In this document: in pieces, positions 12,524-26,400 of the stretch
How positions within the stretch are numbered: the stretch's first letter is position 1
How the letters are laid out: each line of letters begins with the position of its first letter
Assembly: GCF_002443255.2 (NCBI RefSeq)
Contig: NW_019211457.1
Location: forward strand, 18,593,983 to 18,657,982
Source: Varroa destructor
Lineage: Eukaryota; Arthropoda; Arachnida; Mesostigmata; Varroidae
DNA: 64,000 nucleotides
Direction: 5' to 3'
Translations under genes and position numbers: made by a program
Notes under the pieces: generated by a model
What the model saw: only the letters and a program-made list of their open reading frames with translations
What the model was told of the DNA's origin: nothing
The model's database searches: none

Positions 12524-12809
12524 TTATCTCACTTCAAAGAGTTCAACAGTTAGGTTGCAGCTTTTTGTAACAAAAAAAAAAACATCTTTTGCTTGCACTG
12601 GTTTTTCTGGTGCAAAAAGCTTCGGGAGCCTGTGGCAAAAATCGTTCGCGGTCTGGGTTTGCGCGATTGCTGTGAAAGTAACTTCCCAACAGTTACAAGA
12701 CGCTGAGAACATGGCAAGACGATGCATGGTTACCATGCGTTCACCGTTTAGCCGCCCGTCGTTTTCCGAACCAACGAATACAGTTCCGCTAGAAACCCCG
12801 AACACTTGA
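12524..12809. other. Overlapping open frames, possible old coding fragment
   Basis: Two long frames overlap on opposite strands: a 93-codon minus frame (12524-12805) and an 84-codon + frame (12555-12809). The block is less AT-rich than its surroundings. The minus frame includes MFGVSSGTVFVGSENDGR and later NDFCHRLPKLFAPEKPVQ; the + frame includes AVWVCAIAVKVTSQQLQ. Neither matches a family I know. A run of A at 12572-12582 is read as Phe or Lys repeats. It could be a decayed transposon fragment or an exon remnant, or chance in a higher-GC patch. No convincing splice sites or start context were identified. Confidence 0.15.
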
Positions 12810-13837
12810 ATGGATGCTGTTTAAAATAACTATATTGTCTGTATTAATATACGTACTGGTACAGGATCTAGCAACAAACTCTGGAGCGTTTGAGATACTA
12901 TGAGTAGGTGGCGCCTTCCATAGACGAGCACTGCATCCTGCAGATTGAAACACATGATTATCACTTTAGACGCACAGTAAATACGATATCTAACAAAAAG
13001 ATAAATTGAGCGAAGAGCCGATAAAGATATTCAGCGGAGCTACCATGCTAAAAAGCAATTTTGTCGGGAACATTAATGTTTTATCGATATCTAATAGATC
13101 TTTCTCGTTATGGGTGTGCCCTCACTTAACTTCGTACATGTTGGAATACAATGAATGGCTAGTCAATTTTTTTTTTATCAGAAAGCGTCTAGGGGCTGTA
13201 ACGATACCAAGGTTGTTCTTCTAAGGGTTAAGCGATTAAAAATATTTTACCCTATAACTATAGTCAACAGTGCGTAAGCAATAAGCAAGATGCTGCCGGC
13301 TGTGCCCATGAATCCCAACTAGCCATAGTAATATTAATAAGCTTGACAAGAAGGAAAAATAAAAATGGAAGTGCAATGCGTGCATGCGTGCTTACTTACA
13401 AAAAATAAGAAGCGTTTCAGAGTGATACGATGACGAGGATGTTTATCGAACTACCTATTTGTTGTTTGTGCTTTAACTGCGCATATGAGTGGCCCCCTCG
13501 AGGGATTAGCTGTAGGGCGAGAGAACATTGTCAGGTTTGTCATCACCAAATAACTAAAATGCATACGTACACTACAGGATAGTTTATCACACGAGTATGG
13601 ACAAGGGTCCATAGAAAACATATTCTGCCCACTTCACGTTCTACCTCAGTCGTATTTCAAACATTTCAGTAGCAAAAAAGCTTTGAGAAGTGCCTTCAGA
13701 GTATCTTGCTTCCTTTGTCTTTCTAATATGGTCCTCCTTCACTTTAGCACAGCGTCGACTGATGTCGCTTTGTTGTGTACGTGCAGCCAGTATTGGCCTG
13801 CGATTACCGCGCTCAGTTGTGTGTGTGCCCGCAATAA

Positions 13838-13902
13838 ATATATATATATATATTTGCGTACAGAGAGAGAGAGATAGAGAGAGAGAGAGCGAGAGAGAGA
13901 GA
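13838..13902. repeat. Compound (TA)n and (GA)n microsatellite
   Basis: A TA tract at 13838-13853 is followed after tttgcgtac by a GA tract at 13862-13902 that is broken by single T and C changes. Open frames crossing it code only Arg-Glu runs and are not genes. Confidence 0.95.
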
Positions 13903-15306
13903 AATGACGTTCACAGATTCAGACATGTGTAAATGGTTCGCCACAGACATTGCTGTCTGCTAATAAAGCACATCGACTGCTCAGCGAATAAACAGACAAA
14001 CGGGTCTGTCATAACAATGTGACAAAACTTTCCAAACGGTATCGTATGTCTACTAGCATAACCTACTCTGTAGCTTCATCAGTTCGCTAGGTCAGTGTTT
14101 TCTCCCCCCTGGGCATTTCTATCAGAGCTCCCATATCCCCCTGCTGAGTAGACAGTTGCCTCATCTAGTGAGGGATACAATACAACAAGTGAACGTTTTT
14201 TGCGGAAAGAAAACATATATAGAACTTTATTGTTGTGTGAAGCGGTTGCAGCAGACATATCGATATGAACATCCATCCGTTAGCATTCGCCATCTTCTTG
14301 GTAAATAGTTACGTCGTTTAACACATATCGCCGGTTATCAAGCCGGTTATTGAGCCCACGAAGTAGCTATGTGTTGTTGCCCAAAGGTAAAAACGTTGAA
14401 TGATATTGTGCTTAGAACACTGGATGGGCTACGATCGCGTTTGACACCTATAATGAGAAAATACCCACTGGACCTTAGAAGCTTTAGAAGGTTTGGCCTA
14501 CACGAAGACTCTGTCAGGCTTCCTTGCCGGCTGATCCTACTCATTTCGCGATCGGTGAACGATTTTAAGCTAATTCATATTTTAGACCCCTGGGAAAATT
14601 TGAATTTTTCAATCCTGTAAAATGAATGGCTGTATGTATAAAAAGTGAGTTTTTGGTCACATATTGCTAATAGTTTATGACAGCTGAGCTAGATTAGGGT
14701 ACGTGCGAGTAGATGCGATTCTTTCAGTTGGCGAGGCATCGAAAATATCATAGACTGAGCGTCGTATAACATCCAGCGCTGTGCATTCAAAGAGCATAGA
14801 ATTAATTTCAACAGCTGTAATTTCTCCGACCCGACATACGTCACTTTGTTTTCCTTTTGTTTTCGGACATTTCTGTCTATAGCTGCGAGTCAGAATCCGA
14901 TATCGAGATGACGCTAAAAGTATCTGCTGCTGTCCTTCAGTGCAGAAACTATGTGCTTTAGCTGTTTTTTTAAGAGAGTAACGTAAAGAAGAGCTGAATT
15001 ATGGGAAAAAGAGATCAATTTTTGCGATTGATTTTCCGGTCGCATTCTCTCACACGCTGCATGATCTGACGCGCAGGCGCTCATCTTCGCCTATGACACC
15101 TTGGTACAAAGTCGCAGATCTTTTGACACGGGACTTCCTTTCATATTTACGATTTCCGTTTCGCTCTCCCGTGGCGTTACGGGCCAATTCAGTCCGTAAA
15201 ACACATGTTCATAAGAAATCATATGTATAAGGTTGCAAATTCATTGAAATGCACGCGATCAGTTTATATACGATCATGAAAATTAGATTGCTGAGGGAAT
15301 GATAAT

Positions 15307-15346
15307 AAACATTCCTATAAAGTCCCTAAAAAAACATTCCTATAAA
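15307..15346 (+). repeat. Tandem duplicate of a 15-mer
   Basis: aaacattcctataaa occurs at 15307-15321 and again at 15332-15346, a 25-bp step, with gtccctaaaa between. Confidence 0.85.
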
Positions 15347-18300
15347 TGGTACGCTGTAGGGAATACTGTAGGCGACAGACGAAGTGGCAGGAAAGAGCCA
15401 GGACGCTGCCGGATGTTTTATGAGTCACTGCAGGTATCCTCGGAATTGTCAAATTAATAGCAATGATTGGAGATCAACGCACACATCTAACTACATCCTG
15501 GAGACCATCACGCTTATTGATAACATGACAAAGCCACATTTCGTAGAATTAAAAATAGAACGTAACTCAATTTTGAGCAAACATTACAGTTTAGTGACCC
15601 AAATATTATTCTAATTTGTGACGTGACAACAGTCAAAGAAAATGATGTAACGTATGTATCCTAACGTGAAATACTATATGAGATGGCTCCTCGCACGCTA
15701 GATCTGCACTTCAATGAGCTGTTGTTGAGCAGTGAGGTGATTTCTGCCCCTCACATCATTGTGGAAACAGGTTCACAACACAGCATGCGCGACTGTCAAA
15801 TATGAGGTCAACGTGTCCACCTAAATTACAAGCTGTCTGTCGTTTATTTCTACGGTGGATGCTTATATCGGCCTAGTGCTTCGATAACGAAACAGTAAAC
15901 GGTACCCGCTCTGTGCTAAGTACCGCTAACTAGCATTTGACGTTGGCTGAGAAGCCGACTCGAGATTGCCCTCCTAGTGCAACCCTTCAATTATGGTATC
16001 ATTTTTCAAGTTTTGACTAATATAAATTAGGTAGACGATGGTACTAGGTCCGGTATTCAAAAGCTGTGGGGCGATAAAAGCACGCGAGCCATTCCATGAG
16101 GATAGGAGAAGGCAAAAGCGTGCTTGGTTGCTGTTACTGTGGTTGCATACTTGATCGGAGAATTTTGTTCCATCGTCACTCTTTGGGTAGAGTAGCTCAG
16201 TTTCTTCACGTTGAGACGAGCCATTATCAATAAGAGTTAGGTTGTTTAGTTTCCTCGTTTAGGGCTATTAGTACAGCTGTTTAGGCTGCAGTAGGAACGG
16301 AAACATACTGGACAAGCTGAAGACGAAACACTCAAAATCAAATAAACAGATCTTAGAAACATGAAAAATATGTCGACATTTTTCCGAGAAAGAGACAGCG
16401 AATGAGCACACACACAAAAGGGAAAAAGTGATGTTATTTAGAAGAATAAACTGCACGCGACGTTAAAACCTACATTAGTAGAACAAATCAATATGAAGCT
16501 TGATTATCGTTATCAGTGCTAGCAGCTTGCGCAAGAGAGGGAACTTGTCATAGAGTTCGTCAGTTTCACTGGTGCCATCCTGTATTTCAGCCAGTCGATG
16601 AAAAGTTACGGATTCACTAGACAAGATGTTTTTTAGGTTAGTGCCTTTGAATAACAGGAGCAGAATCGTTGAACGAGGCAGTTTGTGGGAGGAGGAACTG
16701 AAGCCAGGATTTGAAGGCAGGACGAAAATGGGCGTCCAAAGCTGTGAGCGAGAACTGTCCTAGTTAGCAGTACATAAAGTATAAAGCATTTATTCTAAAG
16801 ATCGATTCTCCTTGAAATACATAAACAGATTTGGAAAATAATATCCTTATGGAATAGGTAAAAGCAAGATTCCCGCAAAAACAATTGTCAGCTATGCTTT
16901 CGATGTCTTTTGCATATACTCACACTTAAAATATGAATCCATTACCAAATGTGTAAGCTGAACGGCTTCGTATTCTCTGTGCGCTCGAACTGATCTATAC
17001 AATTCGAGACCTATAATTAGGTTACGACATTGAGGCAGTCTGCTTAATTACTAGTTGATTTTCACAGCAGATATAGAGCGGAACTGTGGACTATAATAGG
17101 CCAAAGTTCCACCAGTTCTTCATTTCACTTCTTAAGCTCTGATTTGATTAGATCGGTGCTCGAAGAAGTAATGCAACATCAAGCAAACATTACATTTGAA
17201 ATCAGAAACAAGGGATTTTTTTTTTAATTTTTCGATAAAAGTACAGAAGTTTACTTTTGTAGCAAATTATTCTGCTTCCATATAGCACTGAATTTTTTCT
17301 GTTTTATAAATCAGCACCATTTACTCTGTTATGACAGCGATAGTAACATCAACAGCGCCAGATACAGACCTAATGGTTTCTTTTACAGACTCATAAAGTG
17401 GCTTCATCACTGTCTAAACAGAAACTGCTCTTGGCAAAGCAAAATAGCCCTATTTCAGCCGAGGTGTTAGGTATTTAAACCAATTAATGGGATTTATATT
17501 AACAGGAATCGTTATAGTTAAATCTAGGATATATCTTTATGGATTTTTATGAGTTAGCAGATACTCAGGAGAGGTAAGTTAGTGTTTTGTTCCGAATCAT
17601 TAACTATTGAGATGGTTGCTCCACAGTCAATTAATTATGTTATCAGGATATCATTTCAGCTTCTTGAACACCCTCAGTCGGCCTTTGGCATTGAATTAAG
17701 ATGTATGTCGACAGATGACTTCTAATGAAGTTCAGTCGCTTTTGTTCGTTCATCGAATTCGAACCCAAAGGGTCGAAATTATAATAGTATATGCGGACGA
17801 TAGTTGGCGAGGGACGCCGTATTTCATCTAACTGGAAAAACAAATCCAAAAGGCGGAAAAGGATTAGAGTCTGGGCCAGCGGAAAATGCTCAATTTTTTT
17901 CTTTCTGTAACAACTTTGAAAATGAAAATTGCGGCATAATTTAGGGATAAATGCCGTTATCTTCTATGCTAGATAAATCTGATCTATAAAGAAAAACAAT
18001 GTGTGCACAGTAAATTAGACAACATTCAGGATTATTATCGTACTTCAATTTGTGACTAATTGTTTTACCTATTTAAAAAATATAGGATTTGAAAGTTAAA
18101 GATGCCATGTATATGTAATGCTATTTGTTGGCCAAGCACTGCATAGTTGATTTGCTAAATGGTAGCATTAATTTTTACTAAATAAACATATACCTATGTG
18201 TGGGCGTTCGACTTCAACGCCTCCGTAATAGAAAACAAGAGTTCCGTTTCTATTACTCGTATTAGCAGAGGCTAGGGGGTTTAGTTTTTACTAGAAACGA

Positions 18301-18469
18301 ACGAAAAGCGAATTTAGCCAAACTTTCTCCCAGGTACTATTTACAAACCATAACGTTTTATTAGGGCAAATTGCATCATTGCAAGTGCTGCTGCGTTGAT
18401 TGTTTAACAGTTGGGTAGTTCACAGACACGAAGGCAAACAAACAAAATGCATTTGGCCCACGCTATACA

Positions 18470-18825
18470 GTGGTTAAAAGATCTAATATAGATAAGTCAA
18501 TGTATAACTTCTATCTTGCCCCAAGAAGTACAAATTTCAGCGTTGTGCGCCATGCTTTCCACTTTTGCCCCGTGAGAGCCATTTGGTTGCGCGTACCCTT
18601 GCTTGCTCGAATGTCGTGCCGGGGAAGTCAATTTTCGGGCCTGTGCTTGGCCAGTTTGCCAAAGAGTGGGCAATACAGCATCCTGTTACACGATGTGCCT
18701 CAAAAAAACTAACTAATACCGCTGCCATATGCTTACCGCGTAACGATAGCACCGAGATATGGCAACATACGGCACACCCAAGTACCTCAAGATATCCTAG
18801 TTCTGTTCGTATTGAGCTTGGCTAG
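18470..18825. other. Higher-GC block with overlapping frames, unrecognised
   Basis: Two + strand frames (18470-18712, 80 codons; 18565-18825, 86 codons) and one minus frame (18537-18752, 71 codons) overlap in a patch that is clearly richer in G and C than the flanks. None of the three translations resembles a known family. The patch could be a fragment of an old transposon or exon. A 9-bp inverted pair follows just downstream (ttttaggag 18858-18866, ctcctaaaa 18898-18906). Confidence 0.15.
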
Positions 18826-21335
18826 TTTCGTTCAAAACAGATTAGTATGATAAGCTGTTTTAGGAGAGGAGAGCTCCTTGAAGGTGTTCATTAAATGCTC
18901 CTAAAATGTATTAATTCGTTCATAGTACAGTCATACACCTTAACTTTCGATGGTCAAATTTTTCACTTTTGCGTTCAATATTAGGCATGTGAACAGATAT
19001 TCTTAGAAAGAATAGCATCGAGACGTTAATGGTAAGGTATCCATTTTGTTGGGACCGGGGACTCTTGGTGCAAGTTCTGGGAAGAAGGATATTTCCATTT
19101 CATGCTGGGAGGCAGCTATCTGGAGCATGGAGTGGAAGACTTTGGGTAACGTTCGCGTTCTTACATTTCAATACTATACAATATCTTATTAACAAGCGCT
19201 GGAGTTACAGTCTATCACTATGTTGCTTGTTAAGGATGCATGGTAGATGACGATCATTTATGGCCTACGATAATTGCTGTATGATAATTATATGTTAAAG
19301 TATTAGCTTTAATGTTTTGTTTGCGCGTATCTATTTAGAAAGCAAATTAACTTGGAAATTCATTTTCTGAAAAGCGTATTTTGTTCTAGTCAATTTCAGA
19401 CTTCTATGCCCCAGTTTCAAAGGTAAGGACATTGACGACCTTCGCCTCTTTTAAAGAGGTGACGCCTTTGAGTACCGATATATACAATGTTGTTTTGTCC
19501 TTTTTTTTGACTTGTTGCACGTTTATCCTAGAAGAACATGCATCAGACAGAATATATTTAAATATCACTATGTTGGTATACAGGGTAAAGCCCTTGCAAG
19601 AAAGTTCACGGAACCAATATCATCAGGAACGACGGGGGGGTCCCAGTACCATAATTTCTCAATAAAGTAGGCTAGTACCGAAATGGAATTCTGCCCTTGG
19701 GTATCATGCTTTCCATTGAATGAATTTCTCATCAAATATGCTTTGGTTAAAATTAATATGTTTACTGTTATTTTTTGTTTGTTTCAAAATATGAACTGTA
19801 TAACTATGTGCATTTTGTCATTATTAGTTCTTAATCGTTCGATAGTAAAACGTAAGTACATGACGGAGCGTTAGGGTTTTTACATTGAGGTACCGCCTTT
19901 ATGTATTACGTTAAAAAATTTAAAAAAACGAACGGGTTCGAATCCAGATTATCATGTGTTGCTACGTTTGGTAGGAACGCTTGTTAACACTGTATTACAA
20001 ATGGATATTTAAAATACAAGGTAAAATCTACCGTATTTAACATTGTTTGATCCATGTATTTCGTCGGACGGAAAAATAGCTGCTTTGTCCCTGATTTAGA
20101 ATTTAAGATTTTTTTTTAAATGTTTATAGCCATCGATTGGTAGAAAACACAGAAGAGTTGGGGCTTAAATGTTAGCTATTGTTCAGTTAATACCAACCGA
20201 TTTTTTAAGTTGTGTTTAACGCCGCTTTAACACAGCAGTTGACTGGGCTTTTTTTTTCTCGAGTATCTGAAAAACGAAAAAAACTGTGATAGTGATGTAA
20301 AGAAAGCAAAGTGGAGGCTACTATTTGATACGTTTCTGATGTAGCATCGGCTAGAGCGACGTCCATCAAGCTTTTCTTTGAGACGAAAAATTTCAGTGTT
20401 ACTTTCGTCGCCAACTTGTCCTATTCAATGGTTTTGTTTGAAATCAACCAATTTAGCTGGAATGGACGCCGTTTGCCCTAGATCGACCTTGCTGGAAATT
20501 GCGGAAACGCGAAACTGATCCTGATATTAAAGTATTCGATTAAGAACGCACAATTATTAAATTTAGATCTCTTTTTTTTTTTTTTATCCTACATAAGTAA
20601 GCTTCAAATTTGAAAAAAAAATGGCACCAATAGCAAAGGCTTTTCTTTCAAGAGGCCAAAACCTCTAAGTAAGTTTGCTAGGACGAAAATGACTGTTTCA
20701 CTAGGAAAATTCTGTGTATTTTAGCTACAGATCGGATGTTCAGCACACCGTGATAAAACAATATTACATAGTCTAAAAGAATTTTCGGTGTTTTTCTTCA
20801 AATGTAAAAAAAACTTTGAAATTTTTCGATGAGGTGTTCGTGTGCGTAATAGTTTGCTAGATTTGCTTTTTTTCCATTCAGTAGCTGATTCGTCTTTTTA
20901 TCTTTCGAACTTCGACTCTCAACATAATACCAATCCGCATCCCAATTCGTGTACAATATGATAAGTATGTTACGAAAATCGTCAGCGGAAATGGAGAGCC
21001 TAACAGGCCGTCTATCCTGACTATCTGTTCGTAGGCTAAAGTGTTGTATCCGGCATTAAATATATCTACTGGTGACTTGGAAGTTTTTAGATTGTCCCAT
21101 GCGTTCTATCCTAGTTAGCTAGGATTAAAGAGAAACATTTCGGCTTGCTTGTTTAAAATTAATTTGCGTATATTGCATATCACTGTCTCTTCACAGCGGG
21201 GCAATCCTTAATGTCCTCCATGTCCTTACGAGTAACCCTATAAAACATACCCGTAGGGAACTATCACCTGTAGAGTAACCTATGGTCTAGGCTTGGACGC
21301 GGGCATAAGCAAACAGGCTCCGTTTCGCGCTACGG

Positions 21336-21351
21336 GCCAGCCAGCCAGCCA
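21336..21351 (+). repeat. (CCAG)n short tandem repeat
   Basis: Almost four units of gcca ending in att. The same unit recurs at 32016-32036. Confidence 0.85.
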
Positions 21352-21887
21352 TTTGGCTGATGGATTTACTAACGGCGATACCGGACGCAAAACTCGAACA
21401 ATAGAATAATTATCTCACGTCAATAGTTGTAGGCTGGATGTAATTTGTTTCGAAAAATATTCAACACGCTCGCATGTTGAATTGGTTCGCTAAGTAGAAA
21501 CAAAGTATCGCATGTTTTTTACTCGTATTCAAATATATAGTATAGTTTTTACTCACGGCGCGCGATCCATTACGATGAACTACTTTAATTTGCCATGTTA
21601 ACGCATTCTGTTTGTATATATTAGCCAAGCTATTTAAGCTAGTCCCACATGATTCATGTTTATCAAAAGGGAGGAAACCCCAATAACGGCTTTATAGATT
21701 TCCTGAAGTGCGAACTTCTTATGGTCAAATCCATGTTTGTTTCATGTGGCCTTGTGCCATATTTATAAGATTACACATAAGCAAAGTTGATGCGTGAGGA
21801 CGCCTATGTCCATATGTATTTCTGGCTTTTGAATTCCAGTATTTTGTTATCTCTCCTAGCGTAAATTGTGTCACCTCAGATGCGGAT

Positions 21888-21905
21888 TCTTTCTTTCTTT
21901 CTTTC
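21888..21905 (+). repeat. (TTTC)n microsatellite
   Basis: About four and a half ttct units, followed by cgtc. The same unit recurs at 63970-63986. Confidence 0.9.
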
Positions 21906-22465
21906 CGTCTTTTTTATGGACCTCTGATACTACCCGCACATAAAAAATTATTGACTGCTAGTGACAGCATTGGAAATAAGAAATTACGCTTTATCTGAGA
22001 CTTGGTGCGTTCTGTTTAAGTTCATAAGCACCAGAAAATGACTCGTCGAATACAGCTACCTGTCCAGGCATTTCCTGAATATAGGCATGAACAACTTATC
22101 TGGAGACAAGCTAACAATTGTCTTCACCTATGTCTACTCATATGAGTTATTCTTTAGAATATATCTCACTCGTACGTCTCGTAACGTCTCATGTCGTACG
22201 ATATTGTTACAATGCCAGAGGCTCCGCTAGTGGCGGCACGGTATCATTGCTTTGAATGCAATACGCGTCAAAACCGTCGGACATCTACGGTAATAATTAG
22301 GAACTATGCACTACTCTATATGAAGAAAAATCGTTCTACAGTTTACTCTGATCTTCCGTGTAGCTAGGTGGCAATAGTGATTACGTATACCAATCGATTA
22401 GGACGCGTCGTCATCGTACATCGTATCTACAAATACTATATGATACACTGAGATAGAGCGATACC

Positions 22466-22535
22466 TGGCACAGTTCAGGGCTCGACAGACAGACAGAGAG
22501 AGAGCCTTATTTAACAAAACTCCTGGCTCGAATCC
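22466..22535 (+). repeat. Possible tRNA-like boxes split by a GACA/GA run
   Basis: tggcacagttc at 22466 resembles a Pol III A box and ggctcgaatcc at 22525-22535 resembles a B box. The 59-nt distance is longer than the usual tRNA spacing, and the interval holds a (gaca)(ga) simple repeat at 22487-22505. This may be a degraded tRNA-derived SINE head or coincidence. Confidence 0.15.
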
Positions 22536-22614
22536 AATAATGCGCGGATTTCAGTTACATTGTTCACCGGGCCCCATATAGGCAAAGATGGTTTACTGTA
22601 GTATCAACCGATCT

Positions 22615-22632
22615 GTATATATATATATATAT
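22615..22632. repeat. (TA)9 microsatellite
   Basis: Perfect alternating TA tract, followed by ttaaag. Confidence 0.9.
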
Positions 22633-23406
22633 TTAAAGAATTAATGTCGGTCTTGTTGAGCCGACCGTCGGACATTCATTACAATGGCGTCACGCACACA
22701 AAAAACAAACTTAGCTTACTGTACAATTCAGTTCAACGTATATATAAATGACTTCTAAATCCTAGATAATGCAAGTTACTATGTCTCAATCTCACTCGAA
22801 TGAAAATCGCTCTGTTGTCTAAGTAAATGGATGCGTCAAACTAAGTTAAAAAAGGCTCGCAACAGAGTACAGGTGCGCCAGCATCAAATGAAGTCGTTCG
22901 TGTCGGGCCTGAACGTTTCAATCCGGGACAAAAGAAAACATGCCAATTTCTTTCAGACGCCGCGACGCCATTTGTATTCTAAAGTCTTCCTTGGATTTTG
23001 TTATACTCAAACAGTATCCTAATTAGTGTTTAACCTGTACATCTACTAACCCCCATATGGCGAACGTACGCTTGCAACTACTTGAATATTCTCATTAAGC
23101 AGGTATATATTAACAAACCGCATTTTCAACAACAGTAATTCTCGTATCTTTCACTTAAGTGTTCTCAGTTTTTACAATTCAGCCCATTCTTATATCGTGC
23201 TAAATGACAAATAGGGACGTGTGTCTGTGTGTGCTATAGCTATTAAAGTAGTTAGGTCGCCTTCTGTTTGTTGTTTGACTCCAAACCGTTATATGGACGT
23301 GAATACGTTAGACTGAATTGTTTTAGGCGGCTCATTCTCGCGTTTCGCCTAACAAAGGTGCAACATTGTTAACCCTGTGCCTCTATTCTGCTCTCGTGAC
23401 ATTTTG

Positions 23407-23420
23407 CCCCCCCCCCCCCC
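23407..23420. repeat. Poly-C tract, 14 C
   Basis: A run of fourteen C, followed by tccc. Such tracts are unusual in otherwise AT-rich DNA. Confidence 0.9.
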
Positions 23421-26400
23421 TCCCTTTGACGCTCGTTAAATTTATATTTTTTAGCTCCATTTACAAAGCTATCCACGGTGTCAGAGTCTGCGAAATGCAC
23501 ATTAATGTGTTCCACATCATTTCATAGTGACCCAACGTAGGAAAAACACTACCTGTAGTATTTTTTCTATTTAAGGATCACATAGCTGGTGACGTCTTTG
23601 TGTCAAGAGGGCATGGCACTCTTTCTGCATCTTAATCCGTACATAGGAGTTCGGTTCATGTAGCCATAGTTGAGGTAGAAACTGGCAATTACGTTTCACA
23701 TATACGCACAGATCCATGCTAGGTAATATGCAGCAGTCTCATTATGATCGCCGGGACCGGCCTGTGGCAAGGCCATGTACAAACTCTCAAGGTATAGTTG
23801 TTGTTCGTTCATTTACATGATAAATTTTTCGTTTTAGTTATTGTGAGCACTTTCCTGATCGTGGTAATTCATTTTAGTGGTAATAAACAACAAAAGTAAC
23901 CCGTCGATTAAGCTGCTCTATGTATTATATCGATTGATGCTGTCAATATTTCACTTACATTGCGGAAGACTTAAGTTTCCTTTGCTAGTTTTTTTTTGTA
24001 ACTAAACTTCCTATAGGTGATAGAAGTAAAATTTATCTGATTACATTTATTGATCAATTACCAAAACGCACACGCAAACGTTTCTTCCAGAGCAATTATC
24101 AATGTATAGTAACAGTTGAATATTCAGCCCATCCATCCGGCGGTAACTTTTATCTGAAAATTTTGTTACGTTATCAAAAGTAAAGATAATTAGGATCAAA
24201 CACGCTGTACCGTACGGTGACACTTGCTAAGGCCACCTATCCAAATCAGTGAATTGCATAATATTTATATGTACATATATAAATACTGACGATATGTAAG
24301 ATCTTAAAGGTTTCAACATCTCATAGAGATGAGTTGTGTTGAAGCGTTTGTTGACGATTATGACTAACGTGCGAACGATCTGCAAGCGCCATTTGCCCTA
24401 CTGTTCAACCTGAAAATAATTACCACCATCCCAAATTTCAGATATCGTTCCTTACGTCCTTTGGATTTGTATAGTATGATAAAATCTTTTCTTTTTTTTG
24501 GAGGTCTTGTCCGGTACTGTGGGACTCTCGCCCACTAAACCCTGGACCCATTCATCAGCTTGGGTATATGTTTGGTATTACTTCGAACAGTACGATAGAA
24601 TCTGCAACATGGTCTTGTTGTGGGCTGCACAACGGTAAGTGCATTATTTGTCTAGATATTATAGAGAATTTTGCGTATAGATTGCGTCGATCACAGGTGT
24701 CAAGTTAGTTAGCCTGGTTTAGTGGGGTCACCAGACAGCGCCGAGAGGTGATTTGCGTACACCTCTGTCACAATAGCCTTCGTTGCACCATGGCACTATG
24801 AAATATTTTTTTTTAGGTGCCGATAGCTGAATTAATGCAGACCGATCTGTATTGAAGCCATGTGAAAAATTTTGTTTAGCACTTCAAGGCTATGGAAGTA
24901 TCCAGTTGTTAGTCTTACACGTAAAGTGTTGGATGACAATCTCTTCTAATTTGTTTATTTGAATCCTTGGCTAGTTCAGGAGTTGAATATTTCCCTTTAA
25001 CTTTGTTCCATCGTTCCTTTATTATCCATCCATAGTAAGAAAGAGCTAAATTACCCACTAAAAGTTAATGTATGCTATATAATATCGCAGAGCTGACATG
25101 AAGCCAACTGCTTTTGCCATTTCAGTCAAATTGACAAATGTTTCAAACCGAAAGCCAATTTTATATTATTATATATTATAGCAATGTCCATGTTTTGTGG
25201 GGTCTTATTAGAAAAGAACATTAACAAAACCTGTCCATCGATGTTGCCGCAACCATTAGGTCGACTTTTCTACGAAGTCAACTGAAAGGAATTGTAAAAA
25301 CCGCGCCCTATAAACGTCGATACGGTATAACACAGTACAAATAGAACCATAAATTGCTCTCTTACTAGTTCATCTTTAGTTTCTCCTGCGCGTCACTGAA
25401 CTGCCATTCGAAAAGCTTAACTAGTAATACGAGGAACACATGGCCCGGTGAAGTACGTAACGGCCGTGCGTATTAGTGTCGTTGGCGGAAGCTTTGCACG
25501 AAATAGTAGTGAGTGAGATCGTGCCATAGTCCACCAGAGTTCCTTTCCAAGTGCGTTCAAGTATTACCGGTGCCGTGGGAAACCGGTTTTGACAGATCTC
25601 AGTTTGTGATCAGACTCAATTCCAGGAGGTGTTGGTGTATGGTGAGGGTCTTCATATGGCTAATCGATCAGCTATCGGCTTTACGCTTATGAAATGATGA
25701 TAAGCCGGCGATTTACTGCGTTTGCAGCAACGCGCTGTTCAGAAAACTTGGCTTGATGCTCATGGTTTTACTGATATGGCTCGCTTTTAATGGGCACAAA
25801 ATTTGACAGTAGAGAAAATATTGCTCGAAGGTAATAATGTTCGAAGGAGAGCATGGATGTTACGTGGCTACAAGGTGACCGGGTAAACCTTACGGCCTAA
25901 CTAGCAATATCCAATAAGTTTTGGAGTCGCAACTCCAGAGACGGTTTAGGCAAAAAGTAGGCGAATGACTTTTCAGGCTTAATAACACAATCGTTAATTG
26001 CAGAGGACTCACTCATCTAAAACAAATTAATCCGGGGTAACTCGGATAGTGTATGAAACCACGAAAGACTCCCTTACAGCAAAAAGCAAAATGCCGCTTA
26101 GCGACGATCTTTGTGGCTGACGTAGTAGCCATCCTGCTCTTTCGCGTACTGGCCGTTTCGAGCAAACGCTTCTGTCCACCTAAACTTCAATGTCTTTGTC
26201 CTCAAAATATTAGCTATAAGTTTATTCGCTTTATAGATTCTTTCCGCGTATTGATAAGTTAAAACCTGGCACTAAATGGCAAAAAAATAAGTTTGATATC
26301 ATAAATACAGAAGGCTAGGAGAACCCAATAGCAGACTCTGTTTTAGGATGAAAGTTCTTCTAATCCATATCGCCTAGCGCCTTTTCCTGAATGCAAAGTT

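Larger units (their letters stand above)
12810..18469. other. AT-rich spacer with microsatellites, no gene recognised
   Basis: No frame is recognisable. It holds a compound TA plus GA microsatellite at 13838-13902, a tandem 9-nt repeat (gccggttat at 14330-14338 and 14341-14349) and a duplicated 15-mer at 15307-15346. A T run sits near 17217-17225. Confidence 0.45.

Noticed and set aside
13690..13932. 80-codon + frame ending in Arg-Glu repeats
   Set aside because: The frame is kept open by the GA microsatellite at 13862-13902.
19934..19945. gggttcgaatcc, a perfect Pol III B box
   Set aside because: No A box at the right distance upstream and no tRNA folding around it.
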